A stretch of 64,000 bases of DNA from Ipomoea triloba. Taxonomy: Eukaryota > Streptophyta > Magnoliopsida > Solanales > Convolvulaceae. The notes beneath the pieces were generated by a model that worked only from the letters and a program-made list of their open reading frames with translations, searched no databases and had not been told where the DNA came from. The stretch covers positions 9,764,118 through 9,828,117 of the forward strand of contig NC_044923.1 of assembly GCF_003576645.1 (NCBI RefSeq), written 5' to 3'. The position numbers were made by a program, and so were the translations under genes. This document shows positions 20,232-31,560 of the stretch, in pieces (positions within the stretch are counted from its first letter, which is position 1; each line of letters starts with the position of its first letter).

Positions 20232-22253
20232 GCTGTTAGAAACCTTGGTGCAATATATAAAAGTAGAATTGAACCCACAACGTCTCACATTACACACACA
20301 AACTTGACCACCAAGCCACTTCATCACTTTATTATTAAAAAGTTGCACCTAATATTTAAACCCAAACTTTCGGGCGGGCAGATTTACAAACTGGCTACCG
20401 ACTGCGTGGCCATTCAGCCATGGCACCCCAGCGCGGTCGGGGGTGCTCCGTGGAGTGGCAACGACGCCCCAAGCAGGGCAGGCTCAACGATGGTTCACCA
20501 AGTCAAGTCCACACCCCTATTAATAATATTATTATATTCCTATTCCGCTCAATATTGTTATGACATTGTTTTGCAATTAGCGGTTATCTTCCCTTCTCTA
20601 ATTCTCTCTGCCGCAACTCTAATTCCCATAGCCACCCACATTCACCACCGTCGTCCTTCTTGCATAACACCACCCTCGCACCAGACCGCACAACTGCCAA
20701 TCCTCTCTCTCGTACAGTTTGTCGCACAACCGCAACACCACACCTCTCTTCTCTTTCACCGCTTCGAATTGCTTTTAATGGAAACAAGGTTGAATTTTAG
20801 TCATTCCTTACGATTTTCTATTCATCTCTAGTTTTATTTTCATTAATTTGTGTCTTTATTGCGAAAATTGTAAGACCCAAAAAGTTTCGATGATACGGTT
20901 AATCCGTTATTTTTCGATTATATTATATACCCTCGGTTATTTAGTGACAGATTTTACTAAAGCTCTATAACCGAAAAATAATTGATTAACCGTATAATCA
21001 AAAAATTTTATATTATATATTAATATGAAAAGAAGGATGCATCAGCTGAAACCCTAATTCCTCACTGCCTCACAAGGCATGACCTTGTGCCTTCACGGGA
21101 ATCAGTTCACGACTTCACCGCTTCAAGGCTTCACTCTTCAGACTTCAGTGCCTTGTGGCTTGTGCCTCTCGTCTCTCTAGTCTCTCACTCTCCCTCAGAC
21201 GGTCCGACCTCCATCCCTCTCTCCCTCTCGCCTCTCAGCTTTCTCAGTCTCGTCTCGCTAGCTCGATGCCGTAGCCGGAGGTCGGAGTCAGTCACTCAAG
21301 CTTCGTCCACTCGTCTAGTTCTGGTAAGTTTCGCACAGCTGCAGACCTGCAGTTTTATTTTAATGCTATTTGTTGATTTATTCTAGTATAGGTGTATAAT
21401 GTATAGCGCTAGCGTATAGGTAATTTATATTGCTAGGTATGCTATTTGTTGATTTTGTTCTATTTGTTCTAGTAGTATATTTGTTCCAGTAGTATATTTG
21501 TTCTAGTATATTTGTTCCAGTAGCATATGAACCCTAGAATTTGGATTGCATTCTTATTATTATTAGTAGCTCTTGTTCTTGAAAATTTAACTTTAGTCCT
21601 TTGTCTTGCATTCTCTATTTCTCTATAATTCAATTTAAAAAAACAAAAAAAAAACAGTAAAATATAGTGAGAAAAAAAAAAGTAGCTCTCGTTCTTGTTT
21701 GTTATGCATTCCATCCTTTTTAAATCTATTGAATATAGATTTATTATTTAAGTGGGGAAATGCTAAATTAAGTGGGGAAAAGGAAGGAAATAAAAGTAGA
21801 AGGAAAACTAATATATTTGACTTCATATTTGGGAAGTAATGGACTTGCTTGATAACTCTTGGAGATTTAGCCCATGTGTATTGCATTGTGATTTTAATTA
21901 GCACTGATGGTAGCTGTTGCCCATATCATATTTGCTAGATCCACCTAGATTTGAATTCTCATCTAAGCTGACTTGTTTTTTACTGGTATATAAATCCTGT
22001 TTTCTACCTAATTCAACTGGTTAAACATGATTATGTGGCTGTTGCCATTTTCAATTCCCTATATTTATACTTTTAGAGTGACTTCAATTCCTAAGGAAGG
22101 GTCTACTTTCTCTTTTGTTATTTGTTTAAGATGCTAATGTTGAAATTTGCATTTTGTTTACTGAATTTGTGGATACCTCTCCTTCTGCTTGCAGAAACTT
22201 GTACTCTTTGATTATTTTAATGAATTCACCTATATGAATATCTTTTTAATTAG
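20232..22253. other. CACTA interior, mostly unassigned
   Basis: It holds no recognised gene. A CT-rich stretch at 21090-21320 followed by GGTAAGTTT looks like an untranslated exon with a splice donor, perhaps captured with the exons downstream. Poly-A and AT-rich tracts fill the rest. Confidence 0.4.
20886..21008. repeat. Imperfect inverted repeat (hairpin, MITE-like)
   Basis: Arms GATACGGTTAATC...TTTTTCGATTAT and their complement ATAACCGAAAAATAATTGATTAACCGTATAATC are separated by about 45 bp. Confidence 0.55.
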
Positions 22254-22357
22254 GCATCTTTGAGCGGTTTCCTGGGATACTTCATGAAGGAGAGATAGAT
22301 AAAAGGGTTCAGTTCCTAATTGAAGGCCTCTTTGCATTAAGTAAAGCTAAGTTTCAG
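22254..22357 (+). pseudogene. Captured exon of a CWC22-like splicing factor
   Basis: After a TTAG acceptor, the frame reads IFERFPGILHEGEIDK then VQFLIEGLFAL and KAKFQ, and stops at a GTAAAC donor. This closely matches the MIF4G region of CWC22, a spliceosome protein that recruits eIF4A3. Only one exon of 104 bp is present, inside a CACTA element, so it is a captured fragment and not a gene. No neighbouring CWC22 exon was seen. Confidence 0.72.
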
Positions 22358-22704
22358 GTAAACTAAATCTTTTATTACTCCCTTTCCCGTATTAGCCTTA
22401 TATTTTATAAGCTAACTTAAAGGCTAGTCTAAGTGTGTACACACATTAGTTGTTACAAAACTCAGAAAGCTACAAATCAAACTACAACAAACTTATAAGG
22501 AATGATGTACATATAAAATATTGATGCCTATTACGTGTAGACTCACAGATACAACGGTTAGTTTAATTATGCAGTGATAAAATTGAAGGGAGCGAGAGAA
22601 TCTATACAAATAATATATGGGGTTGTCTCTTGAGTTTTTGTTGGTTTTATTGCTACTTTAAAATTATAAATTTGTATTTATTTGTTGGATGGTAGTGCCC
22701 AAAG

Positions 22705-22872
22705 TTAAACAAGGATTGAAGAGCTGTTACAGGAGGACCATCATGTAAAACACATGAGGGAAAACTTTCAGAAGTCAGAAACAATCTTCTCTTCTTTCAA
22801 AACTTACTAGACAACTCAGTATCCATGATGATCGAGCAACTGCCGCCTCCAACTACTCAAATGGTGAAATAG
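22705..22872 (+). pseudogene. Captured exon of a dynamin-related protein (DRP2-like)
   Basis: The first part reads RIEELLQEDHHVK. After a one- or two-base frame change it reads [17 protein letters not shown] then [10 protein letters not shown], ending at a GTAAAT donor. These words are characteristic of the C-terminal GED-to-proline-rich part of plant DRP2 dynamins, which act in clathrin-mediated trafficking. The frame change and the CACTA context mark it as a dead captured fragment. Confidence 0.72.
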
Positions 22873-23209
22873 GTAAATGTTAGGCTTAATATTCTTTCCG
22901 GTTCTGATCTCCACATTTAGTGTGTTTCGAATGGGCAGATTGTGTATCAAGTTATATACAGTAGGTATGCATTTGATTAGAACTTTGTGAACAATTTAGA
23001 CTTTGTGATTGGAAGTAGATGATGGATTCTTGTGTATTTTGAAATACTTTATTGTATTTTGAAGTAGATGATGGATTCTTGTGTATTTTGAAATACTTTA
23101 CATACTAGTAAAAGATGATTATACTAATGAATTAATGCTTTGGTATTTATGGTGTTTAGATAAATTGTTTTTATTATATTATTATGCATAAAATCAAAAC
23201 AGGTTAAAA

Positions 23210-23880
23210 ATGATGGTTTAAAACAGTTGTCTATGAATGTGAAAATAATGGTTTTTAACCGTTGTCTTATATATCAAAGACAACGGTTAAAAAATGTTGT
23301 CTATTAGTGTGACTTTCAACAATGGTTGTTTTAACAACACACAATAGACAACGGTTAAAATTCGTTGTATTATATAAAAAAGACATTGTATTATATAAAA
23401 AAGACAACGGTTAAAAACCGTTGTCTATGCCTGTGACTTTCAACAACATTGGCTTCAACAACACTCAATGGACAACGGTTAAAAAAAACCGTTGTCTTTC
23501 TCTAGAAAAGACAACGGTTAAAAATCGTTGTCTATGTGTGTGACTTTTAACAACACCGGTTTCAACAACACTCAATAGACAACGGTTAAAAAACCGTCGT
23601 CTTTTCTAGAAAAGACAACGGTTAAAAACCGTTGTCTATGTCCGTGACTTTTAACAACACCAGTTTCAACAACATTCAATAGACAACGGTTAAACAACTG
23701 TTGTCTTTTCTAGAAAAGACAACGGTTAAAAACTGTTGTCTATGTCCGTGACTTTCAACAACACTCAATAGACAACGGTTAAAAAACTGTTGTCTTTTCT
23801 AGAAAAGACAACGGTTAAAAACCGTTGTCTTTGCGCGGGACTTACAACAACACCGGCTTCAACAACAGAAATTTTACCCC
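23210..23880. repeat. CACTA right subterminal repeats
   Basis: About eight higher-order units contain GACAACGGTTAAAAACCGTTGTC-like palindromes joined by TTTCTAGAAAAG and ACTTTCAACAACAC spacers. It is the counterpart of the left subterminal array. Confidence 0.9.
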
Positions 23881-23896
23881 GTAGCATTTTTCTTGT

Positions 23897-23942
<46 letters not shown>

Positions 23943-24253
23943 ATTCATACATGGTATTTGTACAAAAAGATTTATGTGTTTAGTTAGAAATTGTGGTAAT
24001 TGTTAACTTAGAGGTTGTGGTTTTAATACCTAAGCAATACAAAAATTAATAAATTTTAATAATATAAAATAGTAAAAAATAAATAAACAAGCTGACGGGC
24101 TGGCCCGTTTAGCCCGTCAGCCCTTAACTAATGGGTTGGGTTGGGATTTTCCCAACCTGTTTAAAAAACGGGTAGGCCCGTCCCGGCCCGTTTTTCACCA
24201 ACCCGTGACGGGCCAACCCGTATGGGCCGAGTTGGCCCGTATTGACAGCTCTA

Positions 24254-24690
24254 GAGACAAGGGAACAGTCGTCTGGGCCCGAGGATAGGATGGTTGCACC
24301 ATTCATCGCAAGGATAATGGATGCACCCCTTCCAAAGGAGTTCAGGCTTCCGGCTATCAAAGCTTACGTAGAGACCCAAACCCGCGTGCACACATGACGA
24401 GGCATAAGGCGATAATTGTGATGATGGGGGCAGAAGATGCCATTATGTGCAGAGCATTTTTGTCCACTTTCGATGGGGCAGCCCAAGACTAGTTCAATAC
24501 AATCCCAGATGGCTCAATCCAAAATTTTGGAGAACTGTCAAAAAGCTTTTTAAGTTACTTTTCTAACAATATACAATGTAAGAAGTCTTTCTCTCACCTC
24601 TACGCAATAAGGTAGGATAAGGGGGAGAGCTTAAAAGAACGATCGGCTGATAAGTTGTGCCACTACATAGACGTTGTGTCCTCTTTTTTT
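24254..24690 (+). pseudogene. Gag fragment, 3' part
   Basis: Starts in frame directly after the hAT end (EQSSGPEDRMVAPF, IMDAPLPKEFRLPAI) and then, after stops and a shift, shows MMGAEDAIMCRAFLSTF and GSIQNFGELSKSF. These residues align with the gag at 5740-7362 (MMGVSDAVMCRAFYSTL, GSIADFSELAGKF). Several stops make it a pseudogene. Confidence 0.8.
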
Positions 24691-24705
24691 ATCTATTTCA
24701 TCCTT

Positions 24706-24960
24706 CTACGCGGATGCCTGGGGTATTTGACCTTGAATCTCCGCCACCAATTGGGCTAGAGTTGTCGTTGCTTGCAGAATGGCTCGGGCTGTCGCCTGGG
24801 GGTCCATAGACGGTACCCGTGCTTTGGGCGCCTGCTGCCCTTTATCGTGATTGTTGTCGTGCCGCTGGCGAAGATCATCATCGTGATCACCAGAGGTGTT
24901 GCCATGGTTCACGTGACGCAAATGATGGGAACTGCTAGATCCTGATCTAGCCATCTCCAA
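24706..24960 (-). pseudogene. Gag N-terminal fragment of a minus-strand gypsy element
   Basis: An 84-residue frame starting at 24960, His/Asp/Arg-rich then a helical segment (ILQATTTLAQLVAEIQ). It lies about 70 bp inside an LTR end and primer-like site at 25017-25031, the normal place for a gag start. It is cut off at 24706 next to the plus-strand gag fragment. Confidence 0.55.
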
Positions 24961-25031
24961 TGATAAGCTAATGTTTTGTAATATGTAGAGCTTGCTTGAG
25001 ATTTGATCTCAACTCTCAACAAGAGCACCAA

Positions 25032-25672
25032 TGACGATAAGAATGTTACCGAAGTATATTTGATATAAGTGAAGTACAATGAGTAATCAGTTTCAGTATA
25101 ATAGTTTTGTGTGTCCCCTCCTTCTACAACATGCTTACTACTTATACTATAGGTATAACGACTCTTCTCCTATGAGTGTAATGGTATTCATGATGGCGAG
25201 CCTTGAATGTGAAGTGTAATGGAGCCGTTGGTAATAACTTCTCTCCTCAGGTGTAACGGGTGGTTGTTTCACTTCCTGAGCATGTCTGTCTTCTTGTGGT
25301 TCGGGTCAGGTGCTGCTCAATTACTCTGTCAATGGTAATACAATTCCTCTTCGTACTACAATTGTACATTAAAATATGGTATTACAAATCGTAATACAAT
25401 ATATACTTTCCTACTTTCCTATCCATAATATAATTCTATATTAATATTACTAATCGTAATAATACAGTACATATACTTCCCTGCAACATAATATTGTAAA
25501 ATATGGTAATACAATTCATATTCGTACTACAATTCTACATTAAAGAAACTAAATCGAAATGTCCAGCCCTATATTTTAAGTAATTATGTAATTAATGATG
25601 ATTGAGGGGTGTCTTGTCTTCTTCTCGGTTCTAGCTCTGCTTTCTTCTCTCCTAACTACCTATAAATACCGG
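25032..25672 (-). repeat. 5' LTR of minus-strand gypsy element, outer end truncated
   Basis: Begins with TG at 25032 after CTCAACAAGAGCACCAA, which read on the minus strand is a TTGGTGCTCTTGTTGAG primer-like site. A minus-strand TATA sequence lies near 25155. 25238-25672 matches 11370-11810, and 25110-25250 matches 13880-14060 inverted. It is cut at 25672 by the Helitron fragment. Confidence 0.65.
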
Positions 25673-27184
25673 TAGCCGCGTGATAAGGAGCCGCGGTGAT
25701 ATTGTTCTGAATGTTGCTTCGAGTGGAATAACATCTTTGCTCTTGCCGGGAGGTAGGACGACGCATTGCAGATTTTCTATACCACTCTCTTTGAAAAGAA
25801 ATATTCCACATGTAATATATAGTAAGGTAGTAACCTTGCTAAGCATATAATAAGGATCAAGTTGATTATATGGGACGAGGAACCGATGATGCACAAACAC
25901 TGTACTTTTTTAAAGCTTTGGACAAAACCATGAGGGATCTAATAAAGTTTGTCATACCGGGTAGTGTTGAAAAGACATTTGGTGGGAAAACAATAGTTTG
26001 GGGCGGTGATTTTAGACATATTCTTCCCGTTATTCCAAAAGCAACGAGACCACTAGTTGTCGGAGTCACCATTAATTCTTCCTACCTCTGGACGATTTGC
26101 AAGGTATTGAGGCTCACAAAGAACTTGAGAGTACGAAACTTAGCTTTAGAGAAAGAGAGACAGACGATTGATTGGTTTTCAAAATGGATTGCAAACATTG
26201 GAGATGGAATTGCAGGGGTTGTATACAACGATTTTCTGAGATCGATATTCCGTCACAATTTTTGTTTGTGTAGACCCGATCGGCCGAACCCTTTGCAACT
26301 ATAGTGGAAAACACATTCCCAAGCGCAAAATATAGCATGCTTGATGAGTCACACCTAGAAGGCCGAGCGATCATCTCTCCGACTTTAGATGTCGTTGATT
26401 AGTACATTTGCGACATGAACACTGCTGAATGACGAACATATTTAAGTTATGACTCTTTGTGTAAGGCAGAATCAGACGGTGAAAATCTATCAAAATGACA
26501 CACTCCTGAATTCCTAAATAGTTTGAACTCCCTAATCATTCATTGACATTAAAGGTTAGTGCACCTGTTATGTTACTGCGGAACATAGACCATTTTCTTG
26601 GTATTTGCAATGGTACACATCTCATCATTACAAGATTGGCAGATCACATTGTCGAAGTAAGAATAGTTAATGAGACACATGGAATAACCAAAGTTCTTAT
26701 CCCCCGAATGTCTCTCACTCCTTCTGATACGAGATTACCCTTCAAGTTCCAACGTAAACAATTATACTACTACATTCAATGTCGAGGATGGACAAGATTT
26801 TATTACTACTATTAATGTCGTCTACAAAAAGGTTTTCAATAATGTGTAATTCAAACCCGTGATATTATGTTTTCTTTCTTTCTTTTTTTTTTTTTTTTTC
26901 AAAAAGCACATTTGCCCGAGTTATACAAATTCTAAACATTGATATATAAAATCCCCAAAGTTTCAGCACCGAATGCTTACATCTACACATTAGCTATTGA
27001 TTTAATAATTATTTGGTCGAATTCAAACAAGGATAACATCACAAAATATAATCAATCAAAACCATCTTTTCAATTGCACTATATTATATTTGATGTCATA
27101 ATTTATATAATTACATAGTGAGCCAAATATTCTTAAACTATTATAGCAAATTAATTCCGTGCATCGCACATGTGAAAATACTAG
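25673..27184 (+). mobile_element. Helitron, 5' truncated
   Basis: PIF1-type helicase remains are followed by a Helitron-type 3' terminus: a short GC hairpin (CCGTGCATCGCAC, 27156-27168) and CTAG at 27181-27184 followed by T. The 5' TC end and Rep domain are missing. Similarity to the LTR on the left ends abruptly at 25672. Confidence 0.78.
25676..26815 (+). pseudogene. Helitron helicase (PIF1-like), C-terminal part
   Basis: Segments in three frames correspond to the Helitron helicase domain: GDIVLNVASSGITSLLLPGG near 25695; an open frame 25870-26304 with KTFGGKTIVWGGDFRHILPV, TINSSYLW and LRLTKNLRV; and 26543-26815 with VSAPVMLLRNIDHFLGICNG, HLIITRL and IPRMSLTPSD near the C-terminus. The enzyme unwinds DNA in rolling-circle transposition. 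The Walker A region is absent and frameshifts separate the parts. Confidence 0.85.
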
Positions 27185-28725
27185 TTGCTTTGTAATAGTA
27201 GGTAGATTTCCAATTCTTCTTGAATTCTATTCCTACATATCACAAGGAGTTACCCCCGATTATAGTGGGTTTTCTCAATTTAGTTCTAAATAGTTTTTTG
27301 TGTTTAATTAATTCCTAGACTTTAATGGTTCTATCCAATTGAGTCCAATGTTAAGATAGCTTGCTAATTTCACGTCTATTAATACCAAATTTAGTCTTTA
27401 GTCATCGACTTTAGTAATTTACCTAAGTTAGTCTGACTATAGTGATTTTTTTTCCTGAATTTAGTCTTTTATTCTAACAATTGAGGACTCAATTGGGTAA
27501 AATTATCAAGTCGAGGACCTAATTCCTTGGGTAGATTACCAATTCACCAAGTCCCGTGTTTCTTTTAAGCCCTACAACTTAGGGCTGCAATCCCTGGATC
27601 AGAATTCCTTGGGGAGAGGGCAATGTCATTTCCCAGGATTAATAGCATATTCAAACCATGCATGTTACTCTATTGGTCTAATCAACCAAATTTATGATGC
27701 TGATGTGTCTGACTTTACAACATCATACTAGAGAATTATTGGAGGGTTTTGGTACAGTACAAGGTGAGGTGGGAGTGAGAAAAGGCAAGAGAGAGAAGAT
27801 CAAGTTTCATATGTTATAGTTGGTTTTTGGAATAGTATTTAATATTTATACTGACAAAGAAATTAAAATCATTTTCAGCTGTGCGCGTTTCGCACACAGC
27901 GGGCGCGCCTGACATACTTGTTTATTACCCTGTATTATTTTTTTAAAATCAGATTTATTTATTATTTTTTTTATCTTCTCCAATTTCTTTTTCCTAATCA
28001 CACTTACAAAAACTTCTCAAAAACCGTAAAAAAAAATCCTACTAGGCCTTCCTCAATAGTGGAGATTTTTGTGTGATTTTTGAAGAGTTTTTGTAAGTGT
28101 GATTAGGAAAGAGAAAGTAGAAGGGGAAGAAAAAAATAAAACAAAATTAAAAAATAGAAAAAAAGAGTATTTACGCGCCCACCCTGCGCGAATCTACGCC
28201 TCACGCATGTGAGTGAGGCGCATTTGTATTGTCATCAGGTGGGGTCCACATTGGCTAACAAAATTTCCTCCCTTGCAGGAGAAAAACATCACCAAATTTT
28301 CATCCCCACATTTGTTAAAAAACTTACCCCATATTCTAAAAACTCAAAAAAATCCACAAATAGGGATAGCCTAAAGGTGCAAGTAATCATGGATGGCTGG
28401 ACTTATACTGGCCTAATGTAATCAGTTCAAGTACACATTGTCAACCATACAATTATATTTAGATGATAAATGTTGAGATGGGAAATAAATATCATTGTGT
28501 TATCATCTGAACATGTGGCATAGCTAGTATTCAATCCTAGTGGATGCCATTGGCATAACTAAATATCCCGATCATCTGGATCATAAATCGTAATTCCCTT
28601 ACAAAGTCCAGAATCAGATAGAAGATTTTCTAAATCCACCTAAATACGAGCTTGCTTTGAAAATTGTTCACTGAATTCTTGAATTCAATTTGGTTGATCC
28701 AGTGTTGATTTTTATTTAAAATATA
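26816..28725. other. Intergenic, AT-rich, with MITE-like inverted repeats
   Basis: The first 370 bp are the Helitron tail. 27240-27550 has imperfect inverted arms (AATTCCTAGACTTTAATGG versus the complement of TCAAGTCGAGGACCTAATT), probably an old MITE. No gene was recognised. A 70-residue frame at 28209 has no known features. Confidence 0.5.
27885..28230. repeat. MITE-like inverted repeat
   Basis: Arms at about 27963-28020 (CTAATCACACTTACAAAAAC) and 28075-28135 (GTTTTTGTAAGTGTGATTAG) are complementary over roughly 50 bp. They are bounded by GC-rich GTGCGCGTTTCGCAC and CGCCTCACGCATG segments. Confidence 0.6.
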
Positions 28726-28909
28726 GGGAAAATCACACTTTTGGTCCCTCAATTGTTGCCCGATCTGCAATGTTATCCCCCATTGTCAATTTTAGTTAAT
28801 TAGGTCCCTAATAGTCTTAAACCTTAGTCAATGTAGTCCTCCGGTCAGATTTCTCACTAACTAGTGTTAAAACTATGAGCAATTTAGTAATTTCACAACA
28901 CCCACCTTA

Positions 28910-29535
28910 ATAATTTCTCCAATCCATGCCCATCTTCTTCGTCCTTGTCGCCAGTCTCATTCAGTCTCCGACGAACAAAAATGACTTCCTTTAAGAAGTC
29001 TGATGGCTAATCGCCTTCTTCTCCGACGCAGTTTGTTCTATACCAGTCACTGCCATCGGAACCCCAACAACCCCATACATCATTGTTTTACCACCTTTCC
29101 CTCGCCCTCGTCCCATCTTCAACTATGCCATTAATATGGAATTGGGAAGTAAAAATTAGACCCCAATGTTCAATCACCATACTTTAACAAGTCAAACAGC
29201 ATTATTACAAACCAACAAATTCCCAGTTACTTGTTTAGTTTATGGGGAACGAAGAGAAGAAATACCCGACAACTTGACGGCGGCCGTTGTCGTAATGCTG
29301 CAAATGCCAGCCTGTATGTGAAACCAAAGCGACCATGCTTTCCAATTCCATGTGACTTTGTTTGACAAACTACAAAAAGTAAATAAATAAAAGAAGAGGA
29401 ATTTACAAAAAGAAGGAAAATAGAGGGGAATGTGAACTGCGAAAACCCTCTCAAAAACCAAATGAGAAAGCGAAAAATTGGAGGGGAAAGAAAGAACAGG
29501 CCTTGGGTTCTCTGCATACAAGTATTCAATCAATC
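28910..29535 (-). pseudogene. Possible captured gene fragment, left half of MULE interior
   Basis: Non-TE-like sequence with minus-strand frames of 97-100 residues at 29227-29533, including a basic segment HGIGKHGRFGFTYRLAF after a possible acceptor. No family was recognised. Its position inside a small MULE would fit a Pack-MULE cargo. Confidence 0.3.
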
Positions 29536-29542
29536 AGAAATC

Positions 29543-30368
29543 TGTAAGATTTTCCCTAATAATATATATATTATATATTAGGGCCTCATACAAGTATTCA
29601 ATCAATCAGAAATCTGTAAGATTTTCTCTAATAATATATATATTATATATTAGGGCCTTAATTAAGTCGTGCAAGTTAACTAGGCTTATTAAGTGGTTTG
29701 GTTGTACTAAATAACTAGTAGTAGTTATTCAACCAGACTCTGTGCCTATATAAACTTGTATTGATAGGATATATGCTAAGCATTATATAGCACATACAGT
29801 TCCCGGTACTTATACTGCTCAGTAGACGATACATGCTAAGCATTATATAGCATATACAGTTCCCGGTACTTATACTGCTCAGTAGACACCAGTACACCAT
29901 CTAGGGTTCTGAGTCAAGTATGGGACAAATATGGCTGACAGTCTAGTCAAGTATGGGACAAATATGACAGTCTACCGTTCCAGTCTAGTCAAGTATGGGA
30001 CAAATATGACAGTCTACCGTTCAAGAGGCATTACATCAACTGTGACTGGAGATCATTGACATTACATCAACTGTGACTGGAGACACCAGTACACCATCTA
30101 GGGTTCTGAGTCAAGTATGGGACAAATATGGCTGACAGTCTAGTCAAGTATGGGACAAATATGACAGTCTACCGTTCCAGTCTAGTCAAGTATGGGACAA
30201 ATATGACAGTCTACCGTTCAAGAGGCATTACATCAACTGTGACTGGAGATCATTGACATTACATCAACTGTGACTGGAGATCAACAATGATTCCGCTTCC
30301 GCTATTACGAGGTCAGGCTTCTCGTATACTATTCTGTTTCTGTTTGGTTAGATTATTTATATCTAACA
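29543..30368 (+). repeat. Left LTR, expanded by internal duplications
   Basis: 826 bp, twice the length of its partner. A 72-bp duplication spans the left junction (29543 versus 29615), and the block with CACCAGTACACCATC and GTCAAGTATGGGACAAATAT occurs twice (about 29888-30058 and 30084-30275), with smaller repeats inside. Confidence 0.88.
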
Positions 30369-30386
30369 TTTGGTATAATAAGAGCC
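30369..30386 (+). other. Primer binding site-like sequence
   Basis: TTTGGTATAATAAGAGCC directly after the LTR end, close to the TGGTATCAGAGC site used by many plant Copia elements. Confidence 0.6.
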
Positions 30387-30699
30387 TTTATAATCTCTGT
30401 CCGGTTGATTATTGTGTTTAAAATCAATATTATGTTTTTCATATACATTAAGTTTATGTATATGGTCATCTACCTAATTTTCAATTATGATCCGTTAATC
30501 TTCAAAATATGCATACAGATTATGTCTATTTGGTTTTGATGTAATTAAGTAAACTTTTGTGCATAATTTGGAATTTGGATGATTATTTGTAATTGATTTT
30601 CATTCGGGTAGAATTAATTTTAGTTGTATTTGAATTACTACTGATTCAATTTCAACATAAATAAAGTTTGTAATTTTTCGAAACTTCTGCCTGGAATTA

Positions 30700-31560
30700 T
30701 TTGTTTGATAATTCAATATCTGCCGGATCCCGGTTCTTGATGACTTGCCGGCGATTGCGAGTGAACTGCAAAGAATCGAGGAAAGACGTTGGCCTTGGGC
30801 TGGGACTACGGCGTCGCGCCAGTCCTCAGAGGCGTCGATGTTTGTTTTCTGGTTAGCCATCGATGTTTGTTTTCTAGAAACGAGAATAGGACGGGCGTGA
30901 TTGAGAATCGTCGGCGGGCACATGCGTGGCAACATGGGAGATGCGGCGACGGCGACGCAAACAGAGGGATTCCCCTTCTTCAGGCGACGCGACACCCTGC
31001 TGTTGCTACGCAGTGACGGATATTGACGCTGCGAAGGAGGAGAAAAACGCGGCGGCGATGGTTGGCGTTGGGCTGAGTTCTTGACGCTGTCGTCACTCTC
31101 TTCCCTTCTACAGGCGGCACCGAATCCAGGCATTGGTCGTTGCTACATCCCCTCCGGCCGGCATTAATGAGGTTACCAGACTTCGGCGCTGGTTCGTCGG
31201 TTGGCGACGATGGCGGCGCGAGTTGGAATGGCAGGCGGCGTTGTTGGCATTGCGCAGAGGAGGGACGGCGGAGGCGAGGCTGGGGTTCTTCCGGCGACGT
31301 CTCTGTTCGTTCTTCTCTGTCAGGCGACTCCGGCGACAGGCTGCTGCTGCTCCATCTCCGTGCTTCTGTTAAGTTCGTCAGTCGGTGGAGGCGTGGCGAA
31401 CGGCTGCAGCGACGTCGTTGCTTCTTCTCCTCCTCCAGGCGGCGCCGGCTAGCTTCGGATTGCTGCTGTTCTTCTCTCCTTTCGGACGGCGTTGGGGGAC
31501 GGCACTGGTGTTCTCATAGCAGCTAGGGCTGGTTTTGAGTATTAACGATGAAGATGGTGA
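30700..31560. other. GC-rich segment of the retrotransposon interior
   Basis: A GC-rich island rich in GGCGACG and CGGCG words. Frames of up to 177 residues exist on both strands, but their Arg/Ser/Ala composition follows from base composition and none shows a known domain. It may be captured 5'-leader or coding sequence. Confidence 0.35.

Larger units (their letters stand above)
14772..23900. mobile_element. CACTA (En/Spm-type) transposon, non-autonomous
   Basis: It starts CACTACAAGAAAAATG at 14772 and ends with CATTTTTCTTGTTGTG at 23900, inverted ends with one mismatch in 16. Both subterminal regions are packed with GACAACGGTTT / AAACCGTTGTC units, the usual arrangement of transposase-binding repeats. 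Flanking triplets are TAT and TGT, a possible 3-bp duplication in a TA-rich microsatellite. No transposase gene is present. The interior carries an LTR, a large tandem duplication and host exon fragments. Confidence 0.88.
14220..24253. mobile_element. Non-autonomous hAT-like transposon containing a CACTA element
   Basis: The ends are inverted repeats: TAGAGCTGTCAAAACGGG at 14220 and its complement CCCGTATTGACAGCTCTA ending at 24253, 17 of 18 matching. Both subterminal regions are crowded with AACCCG/CGGGTT words, typical of Ac-like hAT elements. Removing the CACTA insert leaves about 0.9 kb without transposase. The flanks GAGGCAAC and GAGACAAG could be a decayed 8-bp duplication. It splits a gag reading frame. 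Confidence 0.75.

Noticed and set aside
20304..20831. 175-residue frame as a gene
   Set aside because: No domain, no supporting splice structure and a simple composition; it lies in the CACTA interior.
22700..22872. A functional dynamin gene
   Set aside because: Only one exon with a frame change is present, inside a transposon.
30600..31526. 177-, 128- and 83-residue frames in the GC-rich island
   Set aside because: They overlap on both strands with Arg/Ser/Ala composition set by GCG-rich words; no motif supports any one of them.
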